41,757 nt of DNA from a virus (IMGVR_UViG_3300030329_000964:1-41757); one strand, 5' to 3'; shown: positions 30,362 to 37,179, counted from the stretch's first letter. Translations and numbers: made by a program. The notes: a model not told the origin generated them from the sequence alone.

Positions 30362-31324
30362 ATGAGTAACTTTTTAAATTTTTCTGGAAACTCTGGCGTA
30401 ACCTTCAAGTCTTTTACAGCGTCAGGAGGAACCACTTACACGCTAGACAAACCCTCATCTACTAATTCTGTGATGGTGTCGGTTGGTGGTGTAATGCAGA
30501 AGCCTTCTACAGATTATTCTGTAAGCGGTACAACCCTCACTACAACAAGTACAGTAACCAGCGGCATCGTTATAGACACTTGGATAATCCACGATGCTGG
30601 CAATGCCCCTGTGATTGAGGACAACTCTATAGTCACGGCTAAGATTGCTAACTCTCAAGTGACAGCGGATAAGCTAGACACTAATGCAGTTACTAATGTG
30701 AAGGTTGCTGATGATGCTATTGGTGTAGCTGAACTTAGCGCAACGGGAACAGCGAGTTCTAGTACCTACTTGAGAGGTGACAATTCTTGGGCTGAAGCTG
30801 GTGGAGGTGCATTAGTTCACCTATCTAGCCAAACAGCTTCAGGATCAAGTTCGTTAGACTTCACTCAAATCAGCACTACATACAATACATATAGGTTTGT
30901 TTTCGAGAACATCGTCAACAGTAGTAACAATACAAGTTTTGGTCTTAGAACAAGCACTGATGGCGGCTCAAGTTATGACAGTGGAGCCAGTGATTACTTC
31001 AGAACAGGGTTTTGGGAAAACGGTGGCTCTATAACTCTCAATGTTGGAAATGAGGCTCACGGCTATTTTAACAGTGCTGGGGTTTATTCAACAGCATCAG
31101 ACGGTGGTCTGTCTGGAAGCCTAGAATTATACAATCCGCTAGGTACGTCTTACACACAGTGGGTAGCAACAACGATTGCCGCTGACGGTACTAATGATCC
31201 TACCGCACATTACTTTGCAGGGCATCGTCAAAGCGCGGAAGATGTTGATGCCGTCCAGTTTAAATTTGACAGTGGAAATATCGCAAGTGGAACCATCCGT
31301 ATGTACGGATATGTGAAATCGTAG
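30362..31324 (+). CDS. fibre-like protein, candidate receptor-binding protein 1
   Basis: 320 residues with GAGG before the ATG. An N-terminal beta region (FKSFTASGGTTYTLDKPSSTNS, VSVGGVMQKPSTDYSVSGTTL) resembles fibre-anchoring parts of marine phages, followed by IANSQVTADKLDTNAV and a Gly/Ser-rich link (STYLRGDNSWAEAGGG). The C-terminal 170 residues, starting near SSLDFTQISTTYNTYRFVFEN, form a beta domain also found in the next gene. A duplicated tip domain suggests recognition of more than one receptor or a spare under selection. Confidence 0.75.
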   Translation: MSNFLNFSGNSGVTFKSFTASGGTTYTLDKPSSTNSVMVSVGGVMQKPSTDYSVSGTTLTTTSTVTSGIVIDTWIIHDAGNAPVIEDNSIVTAKIANSQVTADKLDTNAVTNVKVADDAIGVAELSATGTASSSTYLRGDNSWAEAGGGALVHLSSQTASGSSSLDFTQISTTYNTYRFVFENIVNSSNNTSFGLRTSTDGGSSYDSGASDYFRTGFWENGGSITLNVGNEAHGYFNSAGVYSTASDGGLSGSLELYNPLGTSYTQWVATTIAADGTNDPTAHYFAGHRQSAEDVDAVQFKFDSGNIASGTIRMYGYVKS

Positions 31325-31336
31325 GGAATATAAAAA

Positions 31337-32074
31337 ATGGCACAAACAACATTAGACAAGAGAATGTTAGGTTCTCAGAGTGTATCTACAGATTTTCCTG
31401 CGGTTGCTGACCTAACCGATACAACGATTGTGGCTTCAGACATTCTCAGATTTGGAGATACCTCTGACAGCAACGCAACGAAGAAGGACACGGTTCAAGG
31501 ACTACTAGACTTGGCTGGTGGCGGTGCTTGGGACTTTATCTCGAAGACCAACGTCGCTCACGACAACTCTGGTGATATCGAGATCACAGGTCTGACCGCA
31601 TACCACACCTACAAGATATTTCTGTGGTCAGTCTCCAATAGCGATACTTCTGGAACAACAGAGATGCAAACCAGCAACGATGGTGGATCAAGCTGGAACA
31701 CATCTAACTACAGATATTCCATGATCTACTCGCATACAAACAGTACAACCATTAGCAATGAGTCCTCAAACGGTACTGCTGGTTGGGTACTATTTCCAAG
31801 TGGAACAGAGACAGGAGACTTTCCTCAGAGTTCTGAGATCACTCTGTTTCGTGGACGTTACGATGATGCAAACCGAACCGATAACCGCACCCACATGATC
31901 CACCACGGATTTAGAACAAGTAACGCTGGTGGGTATGGGTATCAGTTTCACACGGCAGGGTGGCAAACTACAGGCAGTGAAAGCAATGCGGCAAATGCCG
32001 TCAAGTTTATGAAGAACGGCGGCGGTTCACTTCAGCATGGTCACATTATAGTTTTAGGATTGAAGGAAAGTTAA
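31337..32074 (+). CDS. fibre-like protein, candidate receptor-binding protein 2
   Basis: 245 residues. An N-terminal segment (DTSDSNATKKDTVQGLLDL) is of the kind that caps fibre trimers. The C-terminal domain parallels that of the 30362 protein: ITGLTAYHTYKIFLWSV, MQTSNDGGSSWNTSNYRYSM, and later FRTSNAGGYGYQFHTAG. A weak ribosome binding site (GGGA) precedes the ATG 12 bases after the previous stop. The two are probably diverged paralogues. Confidence 0.75.
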   Translation: MAQTTLDKRMLGSQSVSTDFPAVADLTDTTIVASDILRFGDTSDSNATKKDTVQGLLDLAGGGAWDFISKTNVAHDNSGDIEITGLTAYHTYKIFLWSVSNSDTSGTTEMQTSNDGGSSWNTSNYRYSMIYSHTNSTTISNESSNGTAGWVLFPSGTETGDFPQSSEITLFRGRYDDANRTDNRTHMIHHGFRTSNAGGYGYQFHTAGWQTTGSESNAANAVKFMKNGGGSLQHGHIIVLGLKES

Positions 32075-32076
32075 AA

Positions 32077-32415
32077 ATGGCTAGATCAGACTACACGCAC
32101 AAGATGGTAGATGGAGTATCCGTTGCTCTCACAGAAGCAGAGATTGATGAATATGTAGCGAGAGAAGAAGCATGGGAAGCTGGTGCGACAGATCGTGCTT
32201 GGGTAGCTATTCGCAGAGAACGTGATATGCGTATAGCCGCTACGGATTACTACGCTCTGTCAGACGTAACCTTGGCTGACAACATGAAAACGTATCGCCA
32301 AGCACTACGAGATGTACCAGCAAACACGGCTGACCCCGTAGCGTTTCAGACCCAGTGGAATGATTTCCTATCAGAAAAAGATGGCGTATCTGATCCTTGG
32401 CCTACTAAACCCTAA
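32077..32415 (+). CDS. tail fibre assembly chaperone-like protein
   Basis: 112 residues with AAGGA before the ATG. The C-terminal half, RRERDMRIAATDYYALSDV then YRQALRDVPANTADPVAF and ending DPWPTKP, is typical of the phage tail assembly chaperone group (Phage_tail_APC type). Such proteins usually lie directly after fibre genes and help fold them. The stop codon is embedded in a perfect palindrome. Confidence 0.75.
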   Translation: MARSDYTHKMVDGVSVALTEAEIDEYVAREEAWEAGATDRAWVAIRRERDMRIAATDYYALSDVTLADNMKTYRQALRDVPANTADPVAFQTQWNDFLSEKDGVSDPWPTKP

Positions 32416-32426
32416 AGTAACTTTAG
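32412..32426. repeat. dispersed palindrome, perfect CTAAAGTAACTTTAG
   Basis: Overlaps the chaperone stop codon and lies 15 bases before the next ATG, covering the space between fibre and lysis genes. Confidence 0.95.
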
Positions 32427-32441
32427 TCATATGAGGTAAAT

Positions 32442-32975
32442 ATGGAGCCACTTACCATTGCGGCATCCATAGGTGTCGCAAAGCAGATAATTGCATCAGC
32501 CAGTGATCTTAAAGATTGCGGAACTGCTCTCCAAAACCTGTTCGATGCTTCTGACGCTCACGAAAAGAATAAGAAGAACTCCCAACCTAAAACAAGAAAT
32601 CAGCAAATTGTTCACCAACGTCTAGGTGAAGATGACTCTGCTTATGGTGATGACACTTCAATTTCTTCAGTAACAAACGATATTCTTCAGGAAAAGAAAA
32701 ACGAATTGGCAATTCAACAGATTGCTAAAGAAATTGACCGTAAGTGGGGCCAAGGCACATGGGAAGCTATCGTTGCTGAGAGAAAACGTCGAATACAAGA
32801 AAAAGAAAACAAAGAGAAAGCTAAGAAAAAAGCTATAGAAGCCAAGAAGGAACATAGTCGTGAAGTTTGGCACAAGGTCTTAATCGAAGGTGGTAAAATA
32901 ACAGTTATCATAGCCGTAATAGGCTTTATGGCTTGGTTCTTATGGTGGGCCGCACAGCGCGGAGGTAGTGCATAA
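32442..32975 (+). CDS. protein with a long charged helix and C-terminal membrane anchor
   Basis: 177 residues with GAGG before the ATG. Residues 80-145 form a highly charged helix (RKRRIQEKENKEKAKKKAIEAKKEH), followed by one membrane segment near 151-170 (ITVIIAVIGFMAWFLWWAA). The N-terminal part is hydrophobic but broken. It begins the block that ends in holin, so a role in lysis or membrane attachment is possible. I recognise no family. Its stop overlaps the next start. Confidence 0.75.
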   Translation: MEPLTIAASIGVAKQIIASASDLKDCGTALQNLFDASDAHEKNKKNSQPKTRNQQIVHQRLGEDDSAYGDDTSISSVTNDILQEKKNELAIQQIAKEIDRKWGQGTWEAIVAERKRRIQEKENKEKAKKKAIEAKKEHSREVWHKVLIEGGKITVIIAVIGFMAWFLWWAAQRGGSA

Positions 32976-33304
32976 TGGAGCTTGGCCCTAGAGAATTGAT
33001 GACCATTGGTACTGTCCTAACAGGCTTGGCGGCTACTTGGGGCATGGTTCGACAACAAATAACCCGTGTTATGGAAGATATATCATCAATTAAAGATGAA
33101 CTTTCTGATCTTAATACTCGACTTGATAAAGCAGAAAGTTCAACGGCGGTCTTTCAACATCAAATTACAGTCTTAGGTGGAATCCTTTCTCCTGAACATT
33201 TACGCCAACAACATAGAGAATTAGCTAACCTAGAAGCCCGTTTGCGTGTTGCAGAACAACGTATCGAAAACAACGCCAAGATGCACAACGGAAAACACCC
33301 TTAA
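32975..33304 (+). CDS. coiled-coil protein with short N-terminal hydrophobic segment
   Basis: 109 residues with GGAGG upstream. Residues 9-27 are moderately hydrophobic (MTIGTVLTGLAATWGMV) and the rest is a coiled coil in two parts (ISSIKDELSDLNTRLDKAES and LANLEARLRVAEQRIENNA). This layout resembles an inner-membrane spanin (Rz-like), which would fit the lysis block, but no partner lipoprotein is evident. An alternative is a virion-linked coiled coil. Confidence 0.65.
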   Translation: MELGPRELMTIGTVLTGLAATWGMVRQQITRVMEDISSIKDELSDLNTRLDKAESSTAVFQHQITVLGGILSPEHLRQQHRELANLEARLRVAEQRIENNAKMHNGKHP

Positions 33305-33315
33305 AGGAAAAACCA

Positions 33316-33516
33316 ATGCTTAAAACAATGCTTGTTGTATTCGTTCTGATGAACGATGGAACGATTACGCACATCATAAGTGAACACGAAAGAACTTGCC
33401 CGAAGGATGTTATTGCTAAGTACGAGGCGCAGAAAGCGGCCTTTAAGATTGTAGATTATGCGGCAAGCTGTGTCCTTATAAGGTTCAACAAAAGACCAGA
33501 AAAGCCTAGCGTCTAA
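33316..33516 (+). CDS. small protein with N-terminal hydrophobic stretch and two cysteines
   Basis: 66 residues with AAAGGA before the ATG. MLKTMLVVFVLMNDG could be a weak signal or membrane-associated strand. Two Cys (TCPKDV and SCVLI) could form a disulphide if it is exported. It starts 12 bases after the coiled-coil gene and its stop overlaps the holin start. Function unknown; lysis-related by place. Confidence 0.6.
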   Translation: MLKTMLVVFVLMNDGTITHIISEHERTCPKDVIAKYEAQKAAFKIVDYAASCVLIRFNKRPEKPSV

Positions 33517-33917
33517 TGATTAGTCTTATATCAAGTATCTTACCTGTAGTCGGCAATGTATTAGACAAAGTTATTCCCGACAAAAACTCTAAAGCTAAAG
33601 CCCTAAGAGATATGGAGTCGGCACTCGTAGATGCTCACACCAAGGGTATGCTTGGTCAGCTAGAAATCAACAAGGTTGAAGCGGCTCATAGAAGTGTATG
33701 GGTAGCTGGCTGGAGGCCGTTCATTGGGTGGTGCGGAGGTTGTGCAATTCTATGGCATTTCCTACTACAACCAATAACCATATTCTTTTTAGGGGTATTC
33801 GGATTACCCTACGATCTCCCTGCTTTCGACATGGACAGCCTAATGACAATCGTTATGGGGATGTTGGGTCTTGGCGGCATGAGATCATTCGAGAAATTTA
33901 AAGGTTTAACCAAATAG
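33516..33917 (+). CDS. holin, three-transmembrane type
   Basis: 133 residues. The segment AHRSVWVAGWRPFIGWCGG, followed by two long hydrophobic helices (CAILWHFLLQPITIFFLGVFG and MTIVMGMLGLGGM), is typical of the GTA-type three-TM holin family (PF11351). Holins open the inner membrane at the end of infection and let the amidase reach the wall. The ATG shares a base with the previous TAA, so translation is coupled. Confidence 0.8.
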   Translation: MISLISSILPVVGNVLDKVIPDKNSKAKALRDMESALVDAHTKGMLGQLEINKVEAAHRSVWVAGWRPFIGWCGGCAILWHFLLQPITIFFLGVFGLPYDLPAFDMDSLMTIVMGMLGLGGMRSFEKFKGLTK

Positions 33918-33927
33918 GAGATCAGCA

Positions 33928-34002
33928 ATGCCTTACGGAAAAGGAAGTAAAAAAGGCCGACCACCAAAGAAACCTAAACCTACAAAGAAAAGGGGATACT
34001 GA
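33928..34002 (+). CDS. 24-residue basic microprotein
   Basis: MPYGKGSKKGRPPKKPKPTK is followed by KRGY and a TGA. AGGAG precedes the ATG by seven bases and the stop shares a base with the next ATG. Similar very short Lys-rich ORFs starting MPY occur near the terminase genes of marine phages. It may bind nucleic acid. It is too short for certain gene calling, but the ribosome binding site and overlap support it. Confidence 0.5.
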   Translation: MPYGKGSKKGRPPKKPKPTKKRGY

Positions 34003-34121
34003 TGGGTGAAGATGAACCAGTAATCTGTGTATATTGTGGTCGAGAAAATTGTAAATGCGATGAAAACTGTGAGTGCAAATCCCAAAAGAAACCCGATAGC
34101 GAAGGAACTACGGACTCCTAA
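34002..34121 (+). CDS. 39-residue cysteine-rich microprotein
   Basis: The ATG overlaps the previous TGA, with AGGGGA upstream. Residues 9-25 hold six Cys in the order CVYCGRENCKCDENCEC, followed by a hydrophilic tail. Close Cys pairs suggest a small metal-binding knuckle. Its second half is overlapped by the 34060 ORF in another frame. I know of no named family. Confidence 0.5.
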   Translation: MGEDEPVICVYCGRENCKCDENCECKSQKKPDSEGTTDS

Positions 34122-34212
34122 ATACAAACAACGAATTGTTAAATCACGGAAGAAATATGATCGGAAATATGATAAGTTTAATTATTGTGAGGGCGATGGA
34201 AATGCTTCCTAA
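34060..34212 (+). CDS. 50-residue basic protein resembling ribosome-rescue factor ArfA
   Basis: From ATG 34060 the protein reads MKTVSANPKRNPIAKELRTP, then KYKQRIVKSRKKYDRKYDKF. The order of an AK-L-P-(F/Y)-x-x-R-(V/I) segment followed by a Lys-rich stretch and a Tyr-Arg-Lys motif is like the core of ArfA, which recruits release factor 2 to stalled ribosomes. No strong ribosome binding site is seen and it overlaps genes at both ends (34002-34121 and 34157-34318), so expression is uncertain. A longer form from GTG 34027 is possible. Confidence 0.45.
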   Translation: MKTVSANPKRNPIAKELRTPKYKQRIVKSRKKYDRKYDKFNYCEGDGNAS

Positions 34213-34318
34213 AAGACGTTATGGAGATTTCTGGAGATCACCCTTTATACTTTGGGTTCATCGAAAAGTCGGACGCTTTAGTAGCTGGCTTTGGACTAAA
34301 AGCTGGAGCAAGAAATGA
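34157..34318 (+). CDS. small aromatic, basic protein before the small terminase
   Basis: 53 residues from ATG 34157, after a GGAAG. The N-terminus is hydrophobic (MIGNMISLIIVRAMEML); the C-terminal half is rich in Trp, Phe, Arg and Lys (GDFWRSPFILWVHRKVGRFS, then SWLWTKSW), which suggests an amphipathic membrane-binding or peptide-like protein. It ends in ATGA overlap with the small terminase gene. An earlier start at 34136 adds seven residues. Unknown function. Confidence 0.5.
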   Translation: MIGNMISLIIVRAMEMLPKRRYGDFWRSPFILWVHRKVGRFSSWLWTKSWSKK

Positions 34319-34536
34319 CAGACCGTAGAAAACTACTTGAAAGTCTATTTGACGAAACCGCAAAAAGTTTACTCGCTAAAGTTACTTCAGGAGAAGCTAC
34401 TGCATCTGACCTGAATGTTGCCCGTCAGCTTCTTAAAGATAACCACATCGAAGCTGATCCACAGGCTAATGACTCCCTAAAAGAGCTATTTGCGTCTTTA
34501 CCGACTTTCGACAAAGACAAAAAGGCCATGATTTAG
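34315..34536 (+). CDS. terminase small subunit, T7 gp18-like
   Basis: 73 residues (T7 gp18 has 89), GGAG before the ATG. The segment LLESLFDETAKSLLAKVTSG and EATASDLNVARQLLKDNHI is characteristic of small terminases in T7-like phages; the acidic-basic tail ends KDKKAMI. It recognises concatemeric DNA for packaging together with the large subunit. A palindrome with one mismatch at 34376 encodes Ala-Lys-Val-Thr-Ser. A 115-base space with hairpins follows. Confidence 0.85.
   Translation: MTDRRKLLESLFDETAKSLLAKVTSGEATASDLNVARQLLKDNHIEADPQANDSLKELFASLPTFDKDKKAMI
34376..34390. repeat. dispersed palindrome, CTAAAGTTACTTCAG
   Basis: Inside the small terminase gene, one mismatch in the right arm. 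Confidence 0.65.
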
Positions 34537-34541
34537 CGAAA

Positions 34542-34576
34542 TGCTCTGTAAGGCGTTTTAAAGCCCACTGAGAGCA
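34542..34576 (+). other. hairpin between the terminase genes
   Basis: TGCTCT pairs with AGAGCA, with an inner GGC/GCC pair. A pyrimidine run with repeated CCCTAC follows at about 34579-34604 and a GGCC/GGCC hairpin at about 34620-34634. There is no T run, so it does not look like a terminator; RNA processing or translation control of the large subunit are possible. Confidence 0.35.
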
Positions 34577-34651
34577 ATCTACCCTTTCCCTACCCTACCC
34601 TAGCCGATACACCTTAGAAGGCCACTCAGAGGCCAAATATGGGGACGCATT

Positions 34652-36307
34652 TTGACTCAAAATCCTTTTTTTGGGGAAGATGGGTTCAAGAAGTTCGTTT
34701 TCGCCATTTGGAAGCAACTTGGACTCCCTGACCCCACTCCATTGCAGTATGACATATGTGATTACCTTGTGAACGCTCCTAAACGATCAGTCATCGAAGC
34801 TTTTCGTGGCGTGGGTAAATCATGGATCACATCTGCTTTCACTGTCCACACGCTTTATATTGATCCACAGAAGAAAATACTGGTGGTGTCAGCTTCAAAG
34901 GAACGGGCAGACCAATTCAGTACGTTTACCAAGAGGCTCATAAATGAAATTGAGTTCTTGAAGGACTTGCGACCAAAGGAAGGTCAGCGAGATTCGGTTA
35001 TTGCTTTCGATGTTGGACTCGCCAAGCCTGACCACAGCCCTAGTGTCAAATCTGTAGGGATCACGGGTCAGCTTACAGGGTCACGGGCTGATCTGATTAT
35101 TGCTGATGACATTGAGGTAGTGAATAACTCCGCTACGCAGACCATGCGAGATAAACTGTCGGAACAGGTCAAGGAGTTCGACGCTATTCTCAAGCCCCTT
35201 CAGGACAGTCGTATAATTTACTTGGGTACACCCCAAACCGAAATGTCTCTCTATAACCAGTTACCAGAAAGAGGGTACGAGATGAGGGTATGGCCTTCAT
35301 TGTTCCCCACAGAAAAACAGGTCGAAGGCTATAGAGGCACATTGGCTCCCTACATTTTAAACAGTGAAGGTGAGTCGGGGATGCCCACTGATCCCTTGAG
35401 GTTTAACGAGGTTGATCTGGCAGAGCGAAAAGCATCATACGGACGGGCAGGGTTCGCTTTGCAATTTATGTTGGATACTACGCTTTCGGATGCCGACAGA
35501 TATCCCCTCAAGATTGAGGACTTGGTTATTGCCAATCTACCAAACAACGAGGCAAGCGTAAGATACACTTGGGGGCCAACCCCTGAGTTATGTGAGAACG
35601 ATGTACCTTGTGTCGGACTAACAGGTGATCGTTTTTACAGGCCCATGCAGATTTCAGATACCATTGAGGAATACCAAGGGGCTGTCATGTCGATTGACCC
35701 TTCAGGCCGTGGCGCAGACGAAACAGGGTATGCCGTGGTGAAGCATCTTCATGGTCAGCTTTTTGTAACGGCCTGTGGTGGCCTCATAGGTGGGTACGAC
35801 GATAAGACATTAAGGAAACTGGCGACGATCTGTAGAGATCACAAGGTCAAGTCCATCGTCATCGAAGCTAACTTTGGTGATGGAATGTTTAACAACCTTC
35901 TCAAACCAATCTTACAAGACATTTACCCCTGTACGATTGAGGAAGTACGCCACAGTAAGCAAAAAGAGTTACGTATAGTCGATACTTTAGAGCCTGTAAT
36001 GATGCAACACCGCCTAATTATCGACAAAAAACTTATTAAGGAAGATTACGAGTCAGCCTCAAAGCTACCCTATAGCCTCTTTTATCAGATGACACGATTA
36101 ACACGGGATAAAGGAGCTTTAGTCCATGACGATAGGCTGGATGCCCTAAGTATAGCTGTAGGGTATTGGGTGGACAGTATGGCGAGACATATCCAGAAGT
36201 CTGTAGATGCCAGCAAGGATAAAGCACTTAAAGAGGAACTAAAGAGGTTCAAAGCCCACGTAATGAATCGACAAACAAAGCCCAGAAACAGGGTATGGAT
36301 GAATTAA
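34652..36307 (+). CDS. terminase large subunit, T7 gp19-like
   Basis: 551 residues (T7 gp19 has 586). The ATPase shows Walker A FRGVGKSW (K56) and Walker B LIIADDIE (D152, D153); the segment PDHSPSVKSVGITGQLTGSR is nearly the same as in T7. The nuclease half has SIDPSGRGADETGYA with its metal-binding Asp, and HDDRLDALSI near the end. The enzyme cuts and pumps DNA into heads. The TTG start follows GGGGA at a slightly long distance; no ATG fits better. Its stop codon lies in the promoter-like element at 36302. Confidence 0.96.
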   Translation: MTQNPFFGEDGFKKFVFAIWKQLGLPDPTPLQYDICDYLVNAPKRSVIEAFRGVGKSWITSAFTVHTLYIDPQKKILVVSASKERADQFSTFTKRLINEIEFLKDLRPKEGQRDSVIAFDVGLAKPDHSPSVKSVGITGQLTGSRADLIIADDIEVVNNSATQTMRDKLSEQVKEFDAILKPLQDSRIIYLGTPQTEMSLYNQLPERGYEMRVWPSLFPTEKQVEGYRGTLAPYILNSEGESGMPTDPLRFNEVDLAERKASYGRAGFALQFMLDTTLSDADRYPLKIEDLVIANLPNNEASVRYTWGPTPELCENDVPCVGLTGDRFYRPMQISDTIEEYQGAVMSIDPSGRGADETGYAVVKHLHGQLFVTACGGLIGGYDDKTLRKLATICRDHKVKSIVIEANFGDGMFNNLLKPILQDIYPCTIEEVRHSKQKELRIVDTLEPVMMQHRLIIDKKLIKEDYESASKLPYSLFYQMTRLTRDKGALVHDDRLDALSIAVGYWVDSMARHIQKSVDASKDKALKEELKRFKAHVMNRQTKPRNRVWMN

Positions 36308-36328
36308 CACCCAATCCCAGAGGGAACA
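36302..36328 (+). promoter_or_regulatory. candidate phage RNA polymerase promoter after terminase
   Basis: AATTAACACCCAAT followed by CCCAGAGGGAACAGG, including the terminase stop codon. T7 has promoter phi-OR just after gene 19 near the right end, used for replication and packaging; this copy has the same relative place. Confidence 0.5.
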
Positions 36329-36357
36329 GGGAAGGATGAAGGGGTAAGATGATACCT

Positions 36358-36372
36358 TTAGAGCTACTTTAT
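36358..36372. repeat. dispersed palindrome, TTAGAGCTACTTTAT
   Basis: Gene-free region after terminase; one mismatch in the left arm. The wider context (CTTTA before, TTTATG after) recalls the copy at 1103. Confidence 0.65.
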
Positions 36373-36595
36373 GTTATACACTAGGTTATCACTAAGGGTC
36401 TTTGGGTTATTTACTACTACCTCCTCTACTTTTGGTAGAAAAATCTGAGGGGGTATCATCTAAACAGACACGCGACCGGCCCCCCTCTGGCCCCTTGGCC
36501 TCTTTTGGTGTCCAATCATGCCATTATCATCAATTTATCAATGAGTTAGCTAGGATATGTTATCCTGTATTCTGGCCCCATGCCATCGACAGAGA

Positions 36596-36610
36596 CTAAA
36601 GTAACTTTAG
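36596..36610. repeat. dispersed palindrome, perfect CTAAAGTAACTTTAG
   Basis: In the gene-free region about 160 bases upstream of the early host-type promoter; flanking A and T make it 17 bases. Confidence 0.95.
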
Positions 36611-36664
36611 TGCGTCTGTGTATTTTCGTATCAGTGTTTTTTGTTCTCCCTATGTTCTCCATAT

Positions 36665-36704
36665 TGCTGATATCGCGTCTAGCCTGCTGATATCGCGTCT
36701 AACC
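36665..36704. repeat. two 20-base direct repeats
   Basis: 36665-36684 and 36685-36704 differ at one base; the shared part is TGCTGATATCGCGTCTA. They lie side by side before an AT-rich stretch, like iterons or protein-binding sites. Each unit contains the palindrome GATATC. Confidence 0.85.
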
Positions 36705-36767
36705 TATTGATAACATTACATAAACTAAAAATATCTAAAAAAAATACCTATAAAGCTAAATTATCGC

Positions 36768-36796
36768 TTGATATATAGTCTCATAAAAGCTATTTA
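36768..36796 (+). promoter_or_regulatory. host sigma-70-type early promoter
   Basis: TTGATA at 36768-36773 and TATTTA at 36791-36796 with 17 bases between, in AT-rich DNA, 37 bases before the first early gene. It would let host RNA polymerase start the early genes. Confidence 0.6.
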
Positions 36797-36832
36797 TAGG
36801 GTCTATATCGACACAAATTAAGGGGAAAACAA

Positions 36833-37003
36833 ATGTCTAACTTAGTGACTACTTATGACGACAATGGTGCAATCTTAGCTAAATACATATTCAACACTTG
36901 GTCTGAAGCCACCGACTTTATAGCCAATTATGATTTAACGGCTGGCAATATTTCAACAAACGATGTTGTGAAAGTTACTTTAGAAAAAGGGGAAAACCAA
37001 TGA
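36833..37003 (+). CDS. first early gene, 56-residue unknown protein
   Basis: AAGGGGA precedes the ATG. The protein reads MSNLVTTYDDNGAILAKYIF and continues with a mixed, soluble pattern ending VTLEKGENQ. As the first product after the early promoter it could act on host functions, as small early proteins do in T7, but no similarity is seen. A palindrome with one mismatch lies near its end (Val-Lys-Val-Thr-Leu). The stop overlaps the next ATG. Confidence 0.65.
   Translation: MSNLVTTYDDNGAILAKYIFNTWSEATDFIANYDLTAGNISTNDVVKVTLEKGENQ
36969..36983. repeat. dispersed palindrome, TGAAAGTTACTTTAG
   Basis: Near the end of the first early gene, one mismatch in the left arm, read as Lys-Val-Thr-Leu. 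Confidence 0.65.
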
Positions 37004-37179
37004 GAACCATTAACACGACTGCCTTCACAATGGCCTTAATGGGCTGGCTTGGCCTTGTGGCCCAAGGTTCAATGGAAATCTACTTCATTGATGAAACTAC
37101 GCACATTCTAGCTTTAATCTGGCTTCCAATCATAGCCTTGGGATTTCTCGTTAGTCTTTGCATAATGGGGGACGAATAA
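37000..37179 (+). CDS. 59-residue early protein with two membrane segments
   Basis: GGGGA precedes the ATG, which overlaps the previous stop. Two hydrophobic helices are seen (TMALMGWLGLVAQG and ILALIWLPIIALGFLVSLCI) joined by a short acidic loop (EIYFIDETTH). It is likely an inner-membrane protein; small early membrane proteins of other phages can act in superinfection exclusion, but nothing here shows that. TAATG joins it to the next gene. Confidence 0.65.
   Translation: MRTINTTAFTMALMGWLGLVAQGSMEIYFIDETTHILALIWLPIIALGFLVSLCIMGDE

Larger units (their letters stand above)
36308..36832. other. 525-base gene-free region, likely location of the genome ends
   Basis: No convincing gene. It holds the end of a promoter-like element, palindromes at 36358 and 36596, an AGGATA-TGT-TATCCT inverted repeat (36552-36566), a GC-rich patch with three GGCC around 36478-36500, two 20-base direct repeats (36665-36704), an AT-rich stretch (36705-36760), and a host-type promoter. 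In T7-like phages the terminal repeats lie between the large terminase and the early genes, which is this place. Confidence 0.7.

Noticed and set aside
34027-34059. GTG-started longer version of the ArfA-like ORF
   Set aside because: No ribosome binding site precedes the GTG, and the extra residues show no similarity; ATG 34060 was preferred.
36478-36505. GGCC-rich patch as a structured element
   Set aside because: Three GGCC words occur close together, but I found no stable single fold or repeat logic.
36402-36599. A 65-residue ORF in the gene-free region after terminase
   Set aside because: Non-ATG start, no ribosome binding site, low-complexity translation and overlap with repeats; it looks like chance.
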